Shown piece by piece: positions 1 through 7,875 of a stretch of DNA of 64,000 nt. Location of the stretch: the NCBI RefSeq assembly GCF_007625115.1, contig NZ_VMNH01000016.1, positions 121,962 through 185,961 on the forward strand. Reading direction: 5' to 3'. The position numbers and the translations under genes are program-made. Source of the stretch: Sedimenticola selenatireducens (GTDB taxonomy: Bacteria; Pseudomonadota; Gammaproteobacteria; Chromatiales; Chromatiaceae). How positions within the stretch are numbered: position 1 is the stretch's first letter; each line of letters starts with the position of its first letter. The notes beneath the pieces are model-generated. The model made no database searches, was not told the DNA's origin, and saw nothing but the letters and a program-made list of their open reading frames with translations.

Positions 1-2
1 TA

Positions 3-1049
3 ATTGCCATACTGCTTCCCTTTGCCTGGTGGGTAGGTGCGCTATTTTTTAGCTCAGCACAGGTTCCCATTCCTCTGCGTACACTGTTTCAACATCGATT
101 GCCTTCGGGTGCTTTGTCAAAACCGCTTACCCCTTTGTTGAAGTTGACAGTTGTTGCACTTGGGCAGCAGTTATCCATGCTGTTTTCTTTGGGCATGTTG
201 ATGGCTTTTTTACTCTATCTGTTGGTAACAGATTTGGCTTTTGGGTGGTCGTCTACCCTCAATCTTTCGAGTGAGCTGATTTATCAGCTTACTCATATCA
301 TGTCTTGGCCCTGGCAAAACTTATGGCCAGCCGCAGTGCCATCAATAGAGTTGGTTGAGCAGACACACTATTTTCGGGCGGCACCTATTTCGGTAGTACA
401 GCCGGAGCTGTTTGGACAGTGGTGGCGTTTTTTGCTGATGTCACTGTTGCTCTATGTAGTCCTGCCCAGAGTTATCACCTCAGCATTTTTTCGGTATAGA
501 CTAAATCGGATGCAGGGGAGTGTACGAAAGAGTGATGCATTGATTGGTGGGCTATGGCAGCGTCTTGCTACGGAGTTGATTGATCATGAGGCACAACCCG
601 TTGAGCAGCGGGAGCCTTCATCTGTAATGCCCATAACGGAAGAGATAGGTGTGACATGCCGACAAATCCTTGCCTGGGGCGTCTGGCCCGATGATGTGAT
701 GCGTACACTTCGCCTAAAACTTGGAGCTGACGGTTCTGGTGTCTATTGGGTCAATATTGATTCACCCAAGGCAGCAGCGTCAACAGCTGCTGAACTGAAA
801 TCGTTAGTTGATGCGCCGCTACTGCTGCTCTGTAAAGGTTGGGAGCCACCCACTGGTGAGTTGGAAGATTACTGTAATATGTTGGGTGAATTGCGCGCCC
901 ATCTGTTTCTCTGGCCAGTACCTTTAACAGGAATGGATGAAAGACGACAAAAGCTGTTGATTGAATCCTGGCGGTCATTCATGGGGCAACTGCCGGAGTG
1001 TTTTCATCTGATCATAAATCCGCTGGCAGCGGAGAAACGTGATGCGTGA
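3..1049 (+). CDS. DUF2868 family membrane protein, 5' end outside window
   Basis: The reading frame is open from base 3, so the first in-frame TTG at 99 is not the true start and the N-terminus lies upstream of the window. The visible 348 residues hold three hydrophobic segments: one at the very edge, one around residues 50-80, and one near 140-160 ending in a basic cytoplasmic stretch. A soluble C-terminal half with alternating charge follows. The protein matches what I know of the DUF2868 family, which is regularly encoded directly before a DUF3482 GTPase, as here; the next gene starts inside this one. The pair probably forms a membrane-associated GTPase module. Its biological role is not known to me. 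Confidence 0.75.
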   Translation: MAILLPFAWWVGALFFSSAQVPIPLRTLFQHRLPSGALSKPLTPLLKLTVVALGQQLSMLFSLGMLMAFLLYLLVTDLAFGWSSTLNLSSELIYQLTHIMSWPWQNLWPAAVPSIELVEQTHYFRAAPISVVQPELFGQWWRFLLMSLLLYVVLPRVITSAFFRYRLNRMQGSVRKSDALIGGLWQRLATELIDHEAQPVEQREPSSVMPITEEIGVTCRQILAWGVWPDDVMRTLRLKLGADGSGVYWVNIDSPKAAASTAAELKSLVDAPLLLLCKGWEPPTGELEDYCNMLGELRAHLFLWPVPLTGMDERRQKLLIESWRSFMGQLPECFHLIINPLAAEKRDA

Positions 1050-2436
1050 TCATCCGGTATTTGCGGTCGTTGGTCACCCGAATAAAGGCAAGTCTTCGGT
1101 GGTTGCCGCACTTACACAGAATGATCAGGTTAAAATATCGCCCGTTTCTGGGACCACCCGTGTTTCGCAGCACTTTGCCTTGAAACTGGACAATAAAATC
1201 GTTTTTGAATTGGTGGATACGCCCGGTTTTCAACGTGCCAATAAATGCCTTGCCTGGCTGAGTCAGGAGAATGTGACAGCCGATCAACGTCCCCAGCGAG
1301 TCGATGCCTTTATTGCACACTTCAGTGGACGTAAAGAGTTTATTGATGAAGTAGAGCTGTTGACACCGATTATGCAGGGAGCGGGAATTATTTATGTGAT
1401 CGATGGTTCATTGCCTTACAGTCCAGAATATGAAACGGAGATGGAGATCTTGCGCTGGACCGGCAGTGCGCGTCTGGCATTGATTAATCCCATCGGAGGT
1501 GATACCTATGTCGCGCAGTGGCAGCAGGCACTTAATCAGTACTTCAGCTTAGTACGGGTCTTTGATCCACTGCACGCAAGCTTTGATCAACATTTACAAC
1601 TGCTACGCACGTTTGGTCAACTTGATACACACAAGACTGCAGCCTTTGATTTTGCTATTGAAGAGCTTGAACGTTACCGACAACTGAAACTACAGCAGGC
1701 TGCACGCATCATTGTAGAGAGCCTCTATCGCTTGATCACGTTTCAACAATCAAGCAGCCGCTTGGAGACGATGGCAAAAGAAAAATTGGCAGCGGTGATG
1801 CCCGATGAGATTAGCCAGTTTAATGAAAAGCTGAACCACATGGAGCGGGAAGGACAACAGCAGCTAGAAGCGCTATTCCTCTATCATCAGCTTGAAGCAG
1901 ATATTGTCCGGCTGCAAGTTCATCAAAGCGAATTAATGGATGCGTCCCATTGGTCGCTGTGGGGCTTGGAAAAGGGACAATTGATCATGGTAAGCGCTGG
2001 GGCTGGTGCGGCTATCGGCTTGTTGGCAGATGCTGGATTGGGTGGCGCCTCATTAATGACGGGTGCAGTGAGTGGGGGTGTCGTAGGTGGGCTGTCGGGT
2101 TGGCTGGGGCTGGATTGGTTAAAAGATAAGCTACCGGCCTGGTTATCCTATAACAGCGAGAAACATCTACTGGGCCCAGTGAGGGATCCGAATTTTGCTT
2201 TCGTTATTCTGGGGCGGGCATTAAGTCATGCAAGCGCCATGTTGATTCGGAGTCATGCCGACCAAAACAAACTGGTTATTGATCAAAGCAAATTGAATGT
2301 TATGCAATCGCTGGCGCTTAAAACCCAGGTGAGGCTGTTGAAACAGTTTCGACAACTGAGTGATTCAGGTTTACAGAGTAAGGCTGCCGATAAACTGCGT
2401 ACATGGGTTTTTCAACAGTTAACGGAAGAAGTGTAA
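1042..2436 (+). CDS. GTPase with DUF3482 C-terminal domain
   Basis: A TRAFAC-type GTP-binding protein of about 464 residues. The N-terminal G domain shows a P-loop (GHPNKGKSS, about residues 11-19), a TT switch-I segment (SGTTR near 40) and the G3 motif DTPG near 60. The usual G4 NKxD is not visible; the corresponding strand ends in NPIGG, so base specificity may be relaxed or supplied elsewhere. A helical region (about 190-310) precedes a glycine-rich hydrophobic stretch (about 315-358) that could insert into a membrane. The start at ATG 1042 is preferred over GTG 1039 because GGAG lies about eight bases upstream. It overlaps the DUF2868 gene, so the two are translationally coupled. Function unknown. 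Confidence 0.8.
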   Translation: MRDHPVFAVVGHPNKGKSSVVAALTQNDQVKISPVSGTTRVSQHFALKLDNKIVFELVDTPGFQRANKCLAWLSQENVTADQRPQRVDAFIAHFSGRKEFIDEVELLTPIMQGAGIIYVIDGSLPYSPEYETEMEILRWTGSARLALINPIGGDTYVAQWQQALNQYFSLVRVFDPLHASFDQHLQLLRTFGQLDTHKTAAFDFAIEELERYRQLKLQQAARIIVESLYRLITFQQSSSRLETMAKEKLAAVMPDEISQFNEKLNHMEREGQQQLEALFLYHQLEADIVRLQVHQSELMDASHWSLWGLEKGQLIMVSAGAGAAIGLLADAGLGGASLMTGAVSGGVVGGLSGWLGLDWLKDKLPAWLSYNSEKHLLGPVRDPNFAFVILGRALSHASAMLIRSHADQNKLVIDQSKLNVMQSLALKTQVRLLKQFRQLSDSGLQSKAADKLRTWVFQQLTEEV

Positions 2437-2475
2437 CCAGGGTGTGTAAGTATAGATCACTTGTGACTTGCCATT

Positions 2476-2508
2476 AAAAAGCCGAAGATATTTTCTCTTC
2501 GGCTTTTT
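2476..2508. terminator. bidirectional Rho-independent terminator
   Basis: The eight-base arms GCCGAAGA (2481-2488) and TCTTCGGC (2496-2503) enclose a seven-base loop. The hairpin is flanked by AAAAA on the left and TTTTT on the right, so it can stop both the GTPase transcript on the plus strand and the small minus-strand gene that converges on it. Confidence 0.9.
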
Positions 2509-2530
2509 AATGATGTTATCTAATTACGTT

Positions 2531-2743
2531 TTATCGATGATGGGTGATCATGTCAAAGGGCTTGTGGCGTTGAATGATTTTAGTGACTTCGATTTCAATA
2601 TCATCAGGAATCATGACCTTGAGTTCGTTATTTTCACTATCAGCGAAGATCTTTTCGCGATCAATGCCGCAGGCTAGGAGATCATCCATTGTATTACGAA
2701 TGGTGTCCATAGAAGCGAATGCGCCAGTAATTGTGGTTGTCAT
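2531..2743 (-). CDS. small conserved-looking protein, 70 aa, function unknown
   Basis: An acidic soluble protein of 70 residues with no signal peptide or membrane segment. It begins MTTTITGAF and reads like a small beta-alpha-beta domain: a strand, a helix around residues 12-25, a strand near 40, and a second helix. The start is well supported because AAGGAG lies 8 bases upstream on the minus strand, and the gene ends next to a strong shared terminator, so it is very probably real. The layout loosely recalls short domains of general-stress proteins, but no diagnostic motif is present and I assign no function. Confidence 0.65.
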   Translation of the reverse strand: MTTTITGAFASMDTIRNTMDDLLACGIDREKIFADSENNELKVMIPDDIEIEVTKIIQRHKPFDMITHHR

Positions 2744-3048
2744 GGTTTAGCTCCTTCTCGGGATGAGATGAGCCACATCAGCGTGTTACATCGTAGGGGA
2801 TGTGCTCAAACGATTACTGCCTAACTGTTGTATTAAGCGTAGGCTACAGAATTCATCTGTACAAGATATATACACTGTATAGTAATTGTCATACTGGGAA
2901 GCGAATGATGTTTGGAGGCGTTCATGATCTATTTTCAGCTTCATTTCATTTCTTCTGTTTATAGTTTTAGCCATAGGACCGGCTAATGAGGGCCGGTTGC
3001 CTGAAGTGACAGTAGATTACCCAGTGATTAGATAGCTTGGAGAAAGAT
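2744..3048. other. intergenic region between divergent genes
   Basis: About 305 bases separate the 70-aa protein gene (minus) from the PepSY gene (plus), so promoters for both must lie here. I see AT-rich stretches around 2860-2900 and a short inverted repeat (ACCGGC at 2978-2983 with GCCGGT at 2992-2997), but no -35/-10 pair good enough to call. A 62-codon minus-strand frame inside it lacks a ribosome binding site and is not annotated. Confidence 0.4.
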
Positions 3049-3342
3049 ATGAAAACTGGATTGATTGTTCTGATGATACTGCTATTGCCCATGTTAGTTG
3101 TGGCCGATAATGATCACGAACGCGCCAAAGCATTGCATGAGTCAGGCAAAATCATGGCGCTGGAGCAGATACTGGAAAATATTCGTGATGAGTATCCAGG
3201 TCGTTTGCTGGAAGTTAAACTGGAACAGGAGGATGACAGGGTGATTTACGAAGTCGAACTGCTGGATTCAGAGGGCAAGGTCTGGGAATTGGAATTGGAT
3301 GCAGTAACGGGAAAACTACTCGACCGTAAACAGGACAATTGA
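3049..3342 (+). CDS. secreted PepSY-domain protein
   Basis: A 97-residue protein with an N-terminal signal peptide (MKTGLIVLMILLLPMLVVA, cleavage expected near residue 19). A single PepSY-type domain follows: a helix around 35-50, then antiparallel strands ending in the family-typical 'ELELDAVTGKLL' layout. ATG 3049 is chosen over the upstream TTG 3037 because GGAG sits eight bases before it. The gene ends one base before a response regulator and histidine kinase, so the three form one operon. PepSY proteins often inhibit or modulate peptidases or act as periplasmic sensors. Here it could tune the kinase's input, which is an inference from position only. Confidence 0.82.
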   Translation: MKTGLIVLMILLLPMLVVADNDHERAKALHESGKIMALEQILENIRDEYPGRLLEVKLEQEDDRVIYEVELLDSEGKVWELELDAVTGKLLDRKQDN

Positions 3343-3343
3343 A

Positions 3344-4012
3344 ATGCGATTGTTGCTGGTTGAGGATGATGCCGAACTGGTTACACGGTTAAGGCCGGCG
3401 CTGAAGCGTGCAGGGTTTGCTGTTGATCTGGCCAGTAATGGTATTGATGCGGAGTTCATGGGCGATGAGGAGCCCTATGACGTCGTGGTGCTTGATCTGG
3501 GATTACCCAAGCGTTCAGGCCTTGAGGTGCTGCAAAATTGGCGATCAAGAAAGAACCCGCTCCCTGTGCTGGTTTTGACGGCAAGAGATGCCTGGCACGA
3601 ACGTGTGGATGGATTCAATGCAGGCGCTGATGATTATCTGGGTAAGCCTTTTCATGTCGAGGAGCTTGTCGCCCGCTTAGTTGCCCTGGTGCGTCGTAGT
3701 GCAGGTCAACCTGCAAGCGAAGTTGTTCAGGGTGGATTGCGTCTTGATGAGACGCATCAACAAGTTGTTTTGCAGGATGGACAAGCGATTGATCTGACGG
3801 GTACGGAGTTTCGACTATTACGCTATTTCATGTTGCATCCCGGACAGATCCTCTCCAAGACCCGATTAACTGAGCATGTCTACGATCAGGATTTTGATCG
3901 TGATAGTAATTTGATAGAGGTCTATATCCGCCGGTTACGTGAACGTATTGGCAAGTCACACATAGAGACGCGTCGCGGTCAGGGTTATCTCTTTAGAGGC
4001 GATGTGCAGTGA
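3344..4012 (+). CDS. OmpR/PhoP-family response regulator
   Basis: A 222-residue two-domain regulator. The receiver domain has the acidic pocket E7/D8/D9, the phospho-acceptor D51 (VLDLGLP), T79 and K101 (GKPF). The C-terminal winged-helix domain (about 128-218) carries the usual recognition-helix region (SNLIEVYIRRLRERIG) and the RGQGYLF wing. The size and motifs fit the PhoP/QseB/OmpR subgroup. The start lies one base after the PepSY stop, and the stop overlaps the kinase start (GTGA), so all three genes are one transcription unit. It is expected to bind direct repeats upstream of its own operon and to respond to the adjacent kinase. Confidence 0.95.
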   Translation: MRLLLVEDDAELVTRLRPALKRAGFAVDLASNGIDAEFMGDEEPYDVVVLDLGLPKRSGLEVLQNWRSRKNPLPVLVLTARDAWHERVDGFNAGADDYLGKPFHVEELVARLVALVRRSAGQPASEVVQGGLRLDETHQQVVLQDGQAIDLTGTEFRLLRYFMLHPGQILSKTRLTEHVYDQDFDRDSNLIEVYIRRLRERIGKSHIETRRGQGYLFRGDVQ

Positions 4013-5334
4013 CCTCGCTAAAACGACAGTTACGTTTTGGTTTGGCCTCAGGGCTGGTGCTACTGTTCGGTCTTCTCTGGTGGGGTGGCGTTAAGTCCAT
4101 TCATTCACTTACCGATCACTTTGTTGCTTCCAGATTGGCGCACGATGCTGAAACGGTCTTGGCCGCTATGCGGTTGGATGAATCAGAACGCCCCGCCGTT
4201 CGGTGGCGACGTATTGGCGCCATCTATGACCAGCCCCTATCCGGACACTATTATCAGATCAACTTTTCCGATGGAAAGCGCGTAAGTTCCCGCTCACTCT
4301 GGGACCAACAGCTGGAGATTGCACCGTTTGCTCCGGGGAGTCAGGGACAGTGGCGAATGCCTGGACCAGCAGGTCAAGAGTTGCTCGTCTGGGTGGCGGG
4401 TTATAACAAGCAGGGGAAAGTTTTTACTCTGGCTGTGGCGGAAGATATGACGCCATTAAATCAGCAGGTGGAAAAGTTTGAATGGCTGTTTGTAATCATT
4501 ATGTTGGCGATCACGCTGTTGCTGTTTGTCAGTCAACAGTGGATCGTGGGGAGTGCGTTACAACGTCTCGATTGGGTTAGACAGGATATGCAGCGCTTGG
4601 CGCGGGGTGAGGTGCAGGCATTAACAACTGATGTGCCGTTAGAGGTTGGGCCATTGGTGGAGAGCTTTAATCATCTTTTAGGCTTGTTTCAGCAGCGCTT
4701 GGAACATTCACGAAAGGGACTGGGTAATCTATCGCATGCCTTAAAGGGGCCGCTGAGTCTGCTGCAACAACAACTGGAATCTGAAGCGCTTCAAAATCAC
4801 CTCGATCTTAAGGCATCCATGCAGCAGCAGGTTGACCGGGTGGAGCAGTTGATGGAGCGCGAGATGCGCCGCGCTCGTATTGCTGGGACAGGGATATCCG
4901 GAGGCCATTTTGATGCGGCCAAGGAGATGCCCGCCTTAGTGGGTGTATTGCAGCAGATCTATCGCGATAAGTCGCTGAGTATAAATTATCAGATACCTGA
5001 AAAAGCTGTTTTGCCTGTGGATAGGGAAGATATGCTGGAACTTTTAGGTAATCTTCTGGATAACGCCTGCAAGTGGTCAGAAGGGAAAGTAAATTGTCAG
5101 ATTTCCCAAAGTGACTCGTTGGATATTCTCGTAGAAGATGATGGGCCGGGTGTTTCTGAAGAGGCCTTGGTGCAGCTGGCAGAACGCGGTGTCCGGTTGG
5201 ATGAAACGATTGATGGACACGGTTTGGGTTTGGCGATCACCAAGGATATGATCAAACTCTATGGCGGTGAGATTATATTCACCCATTCGGCCGAGTTGGG
5301 TGGGTTGTGTGTGCGAGTGCAACTGCCGTTGTGA
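4009..5334 (+). CDS. sensor histidine kinase, PhoQ/QseC-like
   Basis: A 441-residue inner-membrane kinase starting at GTG 4009 in a GTGA overlap with the regulator gene. It has one membrane segment at residues 13-29, a periplasmic sensor of about 130 residues, and a second segment at 160-180. HAMP-like, HisKA and HATPase_c regions follow. The phospho-acceptor is H243 (NLSHALKGPL); the N box reads ELLGNLLDNACKW, the G1 box EDDGPGV and the G2 box GHGLGLAI. The acceptor motif SHALKGPL and the domain order match kinases paired with PhoP/QseB-type regulators and PepSY proteins. The signal is unknown; divalent cations or membrane stress are common for the family. Confidence 0.93.
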   Translation: MTSLKRQLRFGLASGLVLLFGLLWWGGVKSIHSLTDHFVASRLAHDAETVLAAMRLDESERPAVRWRRIGAIYDQPLSGHYYQINFSDGKRVSSRSLWDQQLEIAPFAPGSQGQWRMPGPAGQELLVWVAGYNKQGKVFTLAVAEDMTPLNQQVEKFEWLFVIIMLAITLLLFVSQQWIVGSALQRLDWVRQDMQRLARGEVQALTTDVPLEVGPLVESFNHLLGLFQQRLEHSRKGLGNLSHALKGPLSLLQQQLESEALQNHLDLKASMQQQVDRVEQLMEREMRRARIAGTGISGGHFDAAKEMPALVGVLQQIYRDKSLSINYQIPEKAVLPVDREDMLELLGNLLDNACKWSEGKVNCQISQSDSLDILVEDDGPGVSEEALVQLAERGVRLDETIDGHGLGLAITKDMIKLYGGEIIFTHSAELGGLCVRVQLPL

Positions 5335-5343
5335 ATTATGATG

Positions 5344-5883
5344 TCAGCAGTGCGCCTGGTAGTCCTCGATCTTTTTTTCCAGTCGCTTGGCGAGAGCGTT
5401 ATGACTGGAGCCCAGCGCATCGAGAATGGTAATGGCCTCTTCTCGATAGGCTCGAATTTTTTTCTTGTTCCAGTGACTGGGGGGTGCCTGCAGGTTAGTA
5501 ATCCGGTCTGCCAGTTTTACAATCCATATCTCATGTGGTTGTTCCTTGATGCGCGTGAGGCTATCAGCCATCTGTTCGGCCTTGGTGGGTAGCTGTTTAT
5601 TCTTGGTAAGTGCCAGCACGCCGTTTGAAACCTCTTCACCAAAACGTCGTAACAATTCGTCATAGGTGACTGGGGTATCTTCCAGGGTGTCGTGGAGCAG
5701 GGCGCATTGAATGGAAAGGTTGGGCTTCTCCAGGTTTGGCTGTTGAACAATCGCGCTCATCACCTCCATGGTGACACTGGCGATGTGATTAATATAGGGG
5801 AGTTCAGAGCCTGGAAGGAGTTGGCCGTTGTGGGATTCTGTTGAGAAGTTCCAGGCCGCGATAGTTTGTTCTTGGCTCCACAT
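5344..5883 (-). CDS. HD-domain hydrolase, probable small alarmone hydrolase
   Basis: A soluble protein of 179 residues with an HD-family metal centre. An early SHNGQLLPGSELPYINHI segment supplies the first histidines, HDTLEDT is the catalytic pair plus the ED helix typical of SpoT/MESH1 hydrolases, and KLADRITNL provides the last aspartate region. The length equals stand-alone small alarmone hydrolases, with no synthetase, TGS or ACT domain. It probably removes the 3' pyrophosphate of (p)ppGpp or hydrolyses a related nucleotide. ATG 5883 is preferred to GTG 5892 because AGGGTG lies at a proper distance. It follows the WGR gene by 20 bases on the same strand, so they are probably co-transcribed. 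It converges on the kinase gene. Confidence 0.8.
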   Translation of the reverse strand: MWSQEQTIAAWNFSTESHNGQLLPGSELPYINHIASVTMEVMSAIVQQPNLEKPNLSIQCALLHDTLEDTPVTYDELLRRFGEEVSNGVLALTKNKQLPTKAEQMADSLTRIKEQPHEIWIVKLADRITNLQAPPSHWNKKKIRAYREEAITILDALGSSHNALAKRLEKKIEDYQAHC

Positions 5884-5903
5884 AGGACTCACACCCTGAA
5901 TGC

Positions 5904-6164
5904 CTAGTTGTTGAGATCGCGCGGAGCGCCTTCACGGAATACCACCCGATAGCCGCGTTTAAGCTGCATGTCCCGTCTTTTGATCAAAGTGCGCTCTGCT
6001 TCATCGCGCTCTTCAAAGTGCTCTTTTGTGACCTGCCCGCGGGAACCCTGTATGCCTGATTCTCGCACCAGGTTCCAGCCACTCAACAGGTCAGGTTGCA
6101 GGTGGAGATGATAATAGCGAAGTGGCTGCTCTGCGGAGTGCAGTGTCTGCATGTAGATGCGCAT
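5904..6164 (-). CDS. stand-alone WGR-domain protein
   Basis: An 86-residue protein consisting of little more than one WGR-type domain: a YYHLHLQ strand, the core GWNLVRESGIQGSRGQV (here W-L-V-R-E-S-G in place of the canonical WGR triad), and a helix and strand ending LKRGYRVVF. WGR domains are found in PARPs, MolR-type proteins and small bacterial proteins, and are thought to bind nucleic acid. The start is taken at ATG 6164, where family-like sequence begins (MRIYMQTL). An in-frame ATG at 6248 would add 28 unconserved-looking residues. Neither has a good ribosome binding site. The gene lies just upstream of the alarmone-hydrolase-like gene. Confidence 0.7.
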   Translation of the reverse strand: MRIYMQTLHSAEQPLRYYHLHLQPDLLSGWNLVRESGIQGSRGQVTKEHFEERDEAERTLIKRRDMQLKRGYRVVFREGAPRDLNN

Positions 6165-6361
6165 GGTCGTTAAATGTGCCTGACTTTTTGGTCGGGTCCG
6201 GTTGTCCGTAAGTTGTGTAATGGGTTCAGAGGCCCTTTTGTAGATCATTTAGCCGAAAAATAACAGTTTTTTCACTGTCCGCACATTTTTTCAGTTTGGT
6301 TTAATCTGCCGCTGATACGCTTTTAGTCAAGAAAGGGAAGCCGACTTAAAGGAGAAATGAC

Positions 6362-6955
6362 ATGAAAACCAACAGACGCAAAATGACACTGGTCTTGGCC
6401 GTTGCTGCCCTTTTGGGTACGAGTGGCTTGATGGCGCAAATGGCATCGCCGGCACCGATTCCTTTTGCCTCCTATGATACCAACGGAGATAACAAGGTCA
6501 GTGCAGATGAGTATTATGCGGCCAGAAATGCACGGATTGCGGAGCGAGCAAAAGAGGGACGCATGATGCGTAATCTGGGTAATGCGCCGTCATTTGAGCA
6601 GTTTGATAGCGATGGTGACGGTTATTTAAGTGAGCTTGAGGTGGTGAGAGGACAGCTAACGCATATGCAGCAGCATAGACCTCAAGGTCGTATGGGAGGT
6701 GGGCCTGGAGCCGCCCCCAGAGGCGGAGCAAGAGCGGTTGCGACCTTCAGTGATTTTGACGCCAATAGTGATGGGGTGGTGACTCAGGAAGAGTTTAGTC
6801 AGGTGCGGGCTGAACGACAGGCTACTAAGGCATCGCAGGGTTATCCGATGCGTAATGCGGCTTCATCTCCTTCATTCGAGTCCTTCGATGGAAACGGTGA
6901 TGGTCAGCTGACGCCTGATGAGTTTGTTCCTGGAAACCCTAACAGGATGCGTTAG
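6362..6955 (+). CDS. secreted EF-hand calcium-binding protein with four loops
   Basis: A 197-residue protein with a signal peptide (residues 1-25, ending LMAQ). Four canonical EF-hand loops follow at about 39-50 (DTNGDNKVSADE), 82-93 (DSDGDGYLSELE), 133-144 (DANSDGVVTQEE) and 176-187 (DGNGDGQLTPDE). The first and second pairs are joined by a Gly/Arg/Gln-rich linker (about 105-125). Each loop has acidic residues at positions 1, 3 or 5 and 12, so calcium binding is likely. The halves resemble each other (both contain MRN followed by a PSFE segment), pointing to internal duplication. AAAGGAG precedes the ATG. The gene is monocistronic, ending in a hairpin. It may be periplasmic or surface-exposed; role unknown. 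Confidence 0.85.
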   Translation: MKTNRRKMTLVLAVAALLGTSGLMAQMASPAPIPFASYDTNGDNKVSADEYYAARNARIAERAKEGRMMRNLGNAPSFEQFDSDGDGYLSELEVVRGQLTHMQQHRPQGRMGGGPGAAPRGGARAVATFSDFDANSDGVVTQEEFSQVRAERQATKASQGYPMRNAASSPSFESFDGNGDGQLTPDEFVPGNPNRMR

Positions 6956-6964
6956 TCTAAAATG

Positions 6965-7008
6965 ACGGAACCTGGCAAAAGCCAGGTTCCGTGATGTTTA
7001 GGTTTTTT
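6965..7008. terminator. terminator hairpin between convergent genes
   Basis: Perfect 12-base arms (6965-6976 and 6981-6992) enclose the loop AAAA. A T run follows at 7003-7008, ten bases beyond the stem on the plus strand. The hairpin lies between the EF-hand gene and the convergent cytochrome gene and probably serves both, although the T tract is not immediately adjacent. Confidence 0.7.
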
Positions 7009-7021
7009 GCAGGAAACGCGA

Positions 7022-7711
7022 TCAATCATCCACAATGGATAAATAGGCGAAGATGTCCGTCAGATCCTCATCGCTGAATTCATTCAATAACTCTTCTTTC
7101 GGTGAATCTTCATCGTGTATGCGCTCTAAGGTGCGGAGTTGTTCTACCTGCTTCCAGAGATAATTGGTGTACTGTCCGGACAGCATAGGGACCGCCTTCT
7201 TGTGGTCGCCTAATCCCTCTTTGCCATGGCAGGAGTCGCACTCTTTGTTGTAGAGTTTTTTTCCACGCTCAATATCGCCCGGGGCCTTGGGGATCTGCAT
7301 GGTCATCTTGGATTCCAGTAGTCGGGCATAGGCATCGAAATCCGGGGCATTCTCATCGATGGGGGGCAGCTGGGTCTTGAGCTTGATCTCGTATAGATAG
7401 CGGGAGATATCATAGATATCGTTTTCCGGCATTTGCCGATCATCGATGTATTCCACCATAGCGAAATTTTTCCGCTTGCGATCACGGAACAGGCGCAACT
7501 GATTCATGGTGAATTCGATGGGTTGTGCTGCCAGGCGTGGATATTCACCATCCTTTCCTCCCTGGCCGAATTCACCATGGCAGCCAGAACAGAGTTCATT
7601 AATCTCCTTGCCATTATCCGGGTCGTAGTCATACTCCTTGGCTTGAAGTGTGGTGCTCAGGCACAGGGTGATCAGTACCATGGAAAGTAATAGCTTTTTG
7701 GGGTGTGACAT
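7022..7711 (-). CDS. diheme c-type cytochrome
   Basis: A 229-residue periplasmic cytochrome with a signal peptide (residues 1-24, ending TLQA) and two class-I heme sites, CSGCH at 41-45 and CDSCH at 158-162. Each sits at the start of a cytochrome-c fold, and Met residues (for example M94 and the later PMLSGQY) could serve as distal ligands. This resembles c4/c553-type diheme proteins, but the domains are separated by an acidic linker. ATG 7711 is preferred; the longer frame to 7819 adds 36 residues that would precede the signal peptide and look untranslated. Its redox partner is not encoded beside it. It is likely a periplasmic electron carrier or the subunit of an oxidoreductase. Confidence 0.85.
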   Translation of the reverse strand: MSHPKKLLLSMVLITLCLSTTLQAKEYDYDPDNGKEINELCSGCHGEFGQGGKDGEYPRLAAQPIEFTMNQLRLFRDRKRKNFAMVEYIDDRQMPENDIYDISRYLYEIKLKTQLPPIDENAPDFDAYARLLESKMTMQIPKAPGDIERGKKLYNKECDSCHGKEGLGDHKKAVPMLSGQYTNYLWKQVEQLRTLERIHDEDSPKEELLNEFSDEDLTDIFAYLSIVDD

Positions 7712-7875
7712 GGGTATTAAAATCTCGAAACAGATGCAGTAGGTAGAGTCTGCGCAAATTTTGCAGTATTGGAACAGAAAAGACGACCCTGTTACTTTAC
7801 TTTGATCAATCGAGCGCATTATTTTTTACTCGATGCCCCGCATTAAATGACTGATTTCAAAGACAGGGCTCTTTC

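Noticed and set aside
99..1049. Start of the first gene at TTG 99
   Set aside because: The frame is open to base 3 and the family protein is longer, so the gene begins before the window.
2786..2974. 62-codon minus-strand frame
   Set aside because: No ribosome binding site, atypical composition, lies in the expected promoter region.
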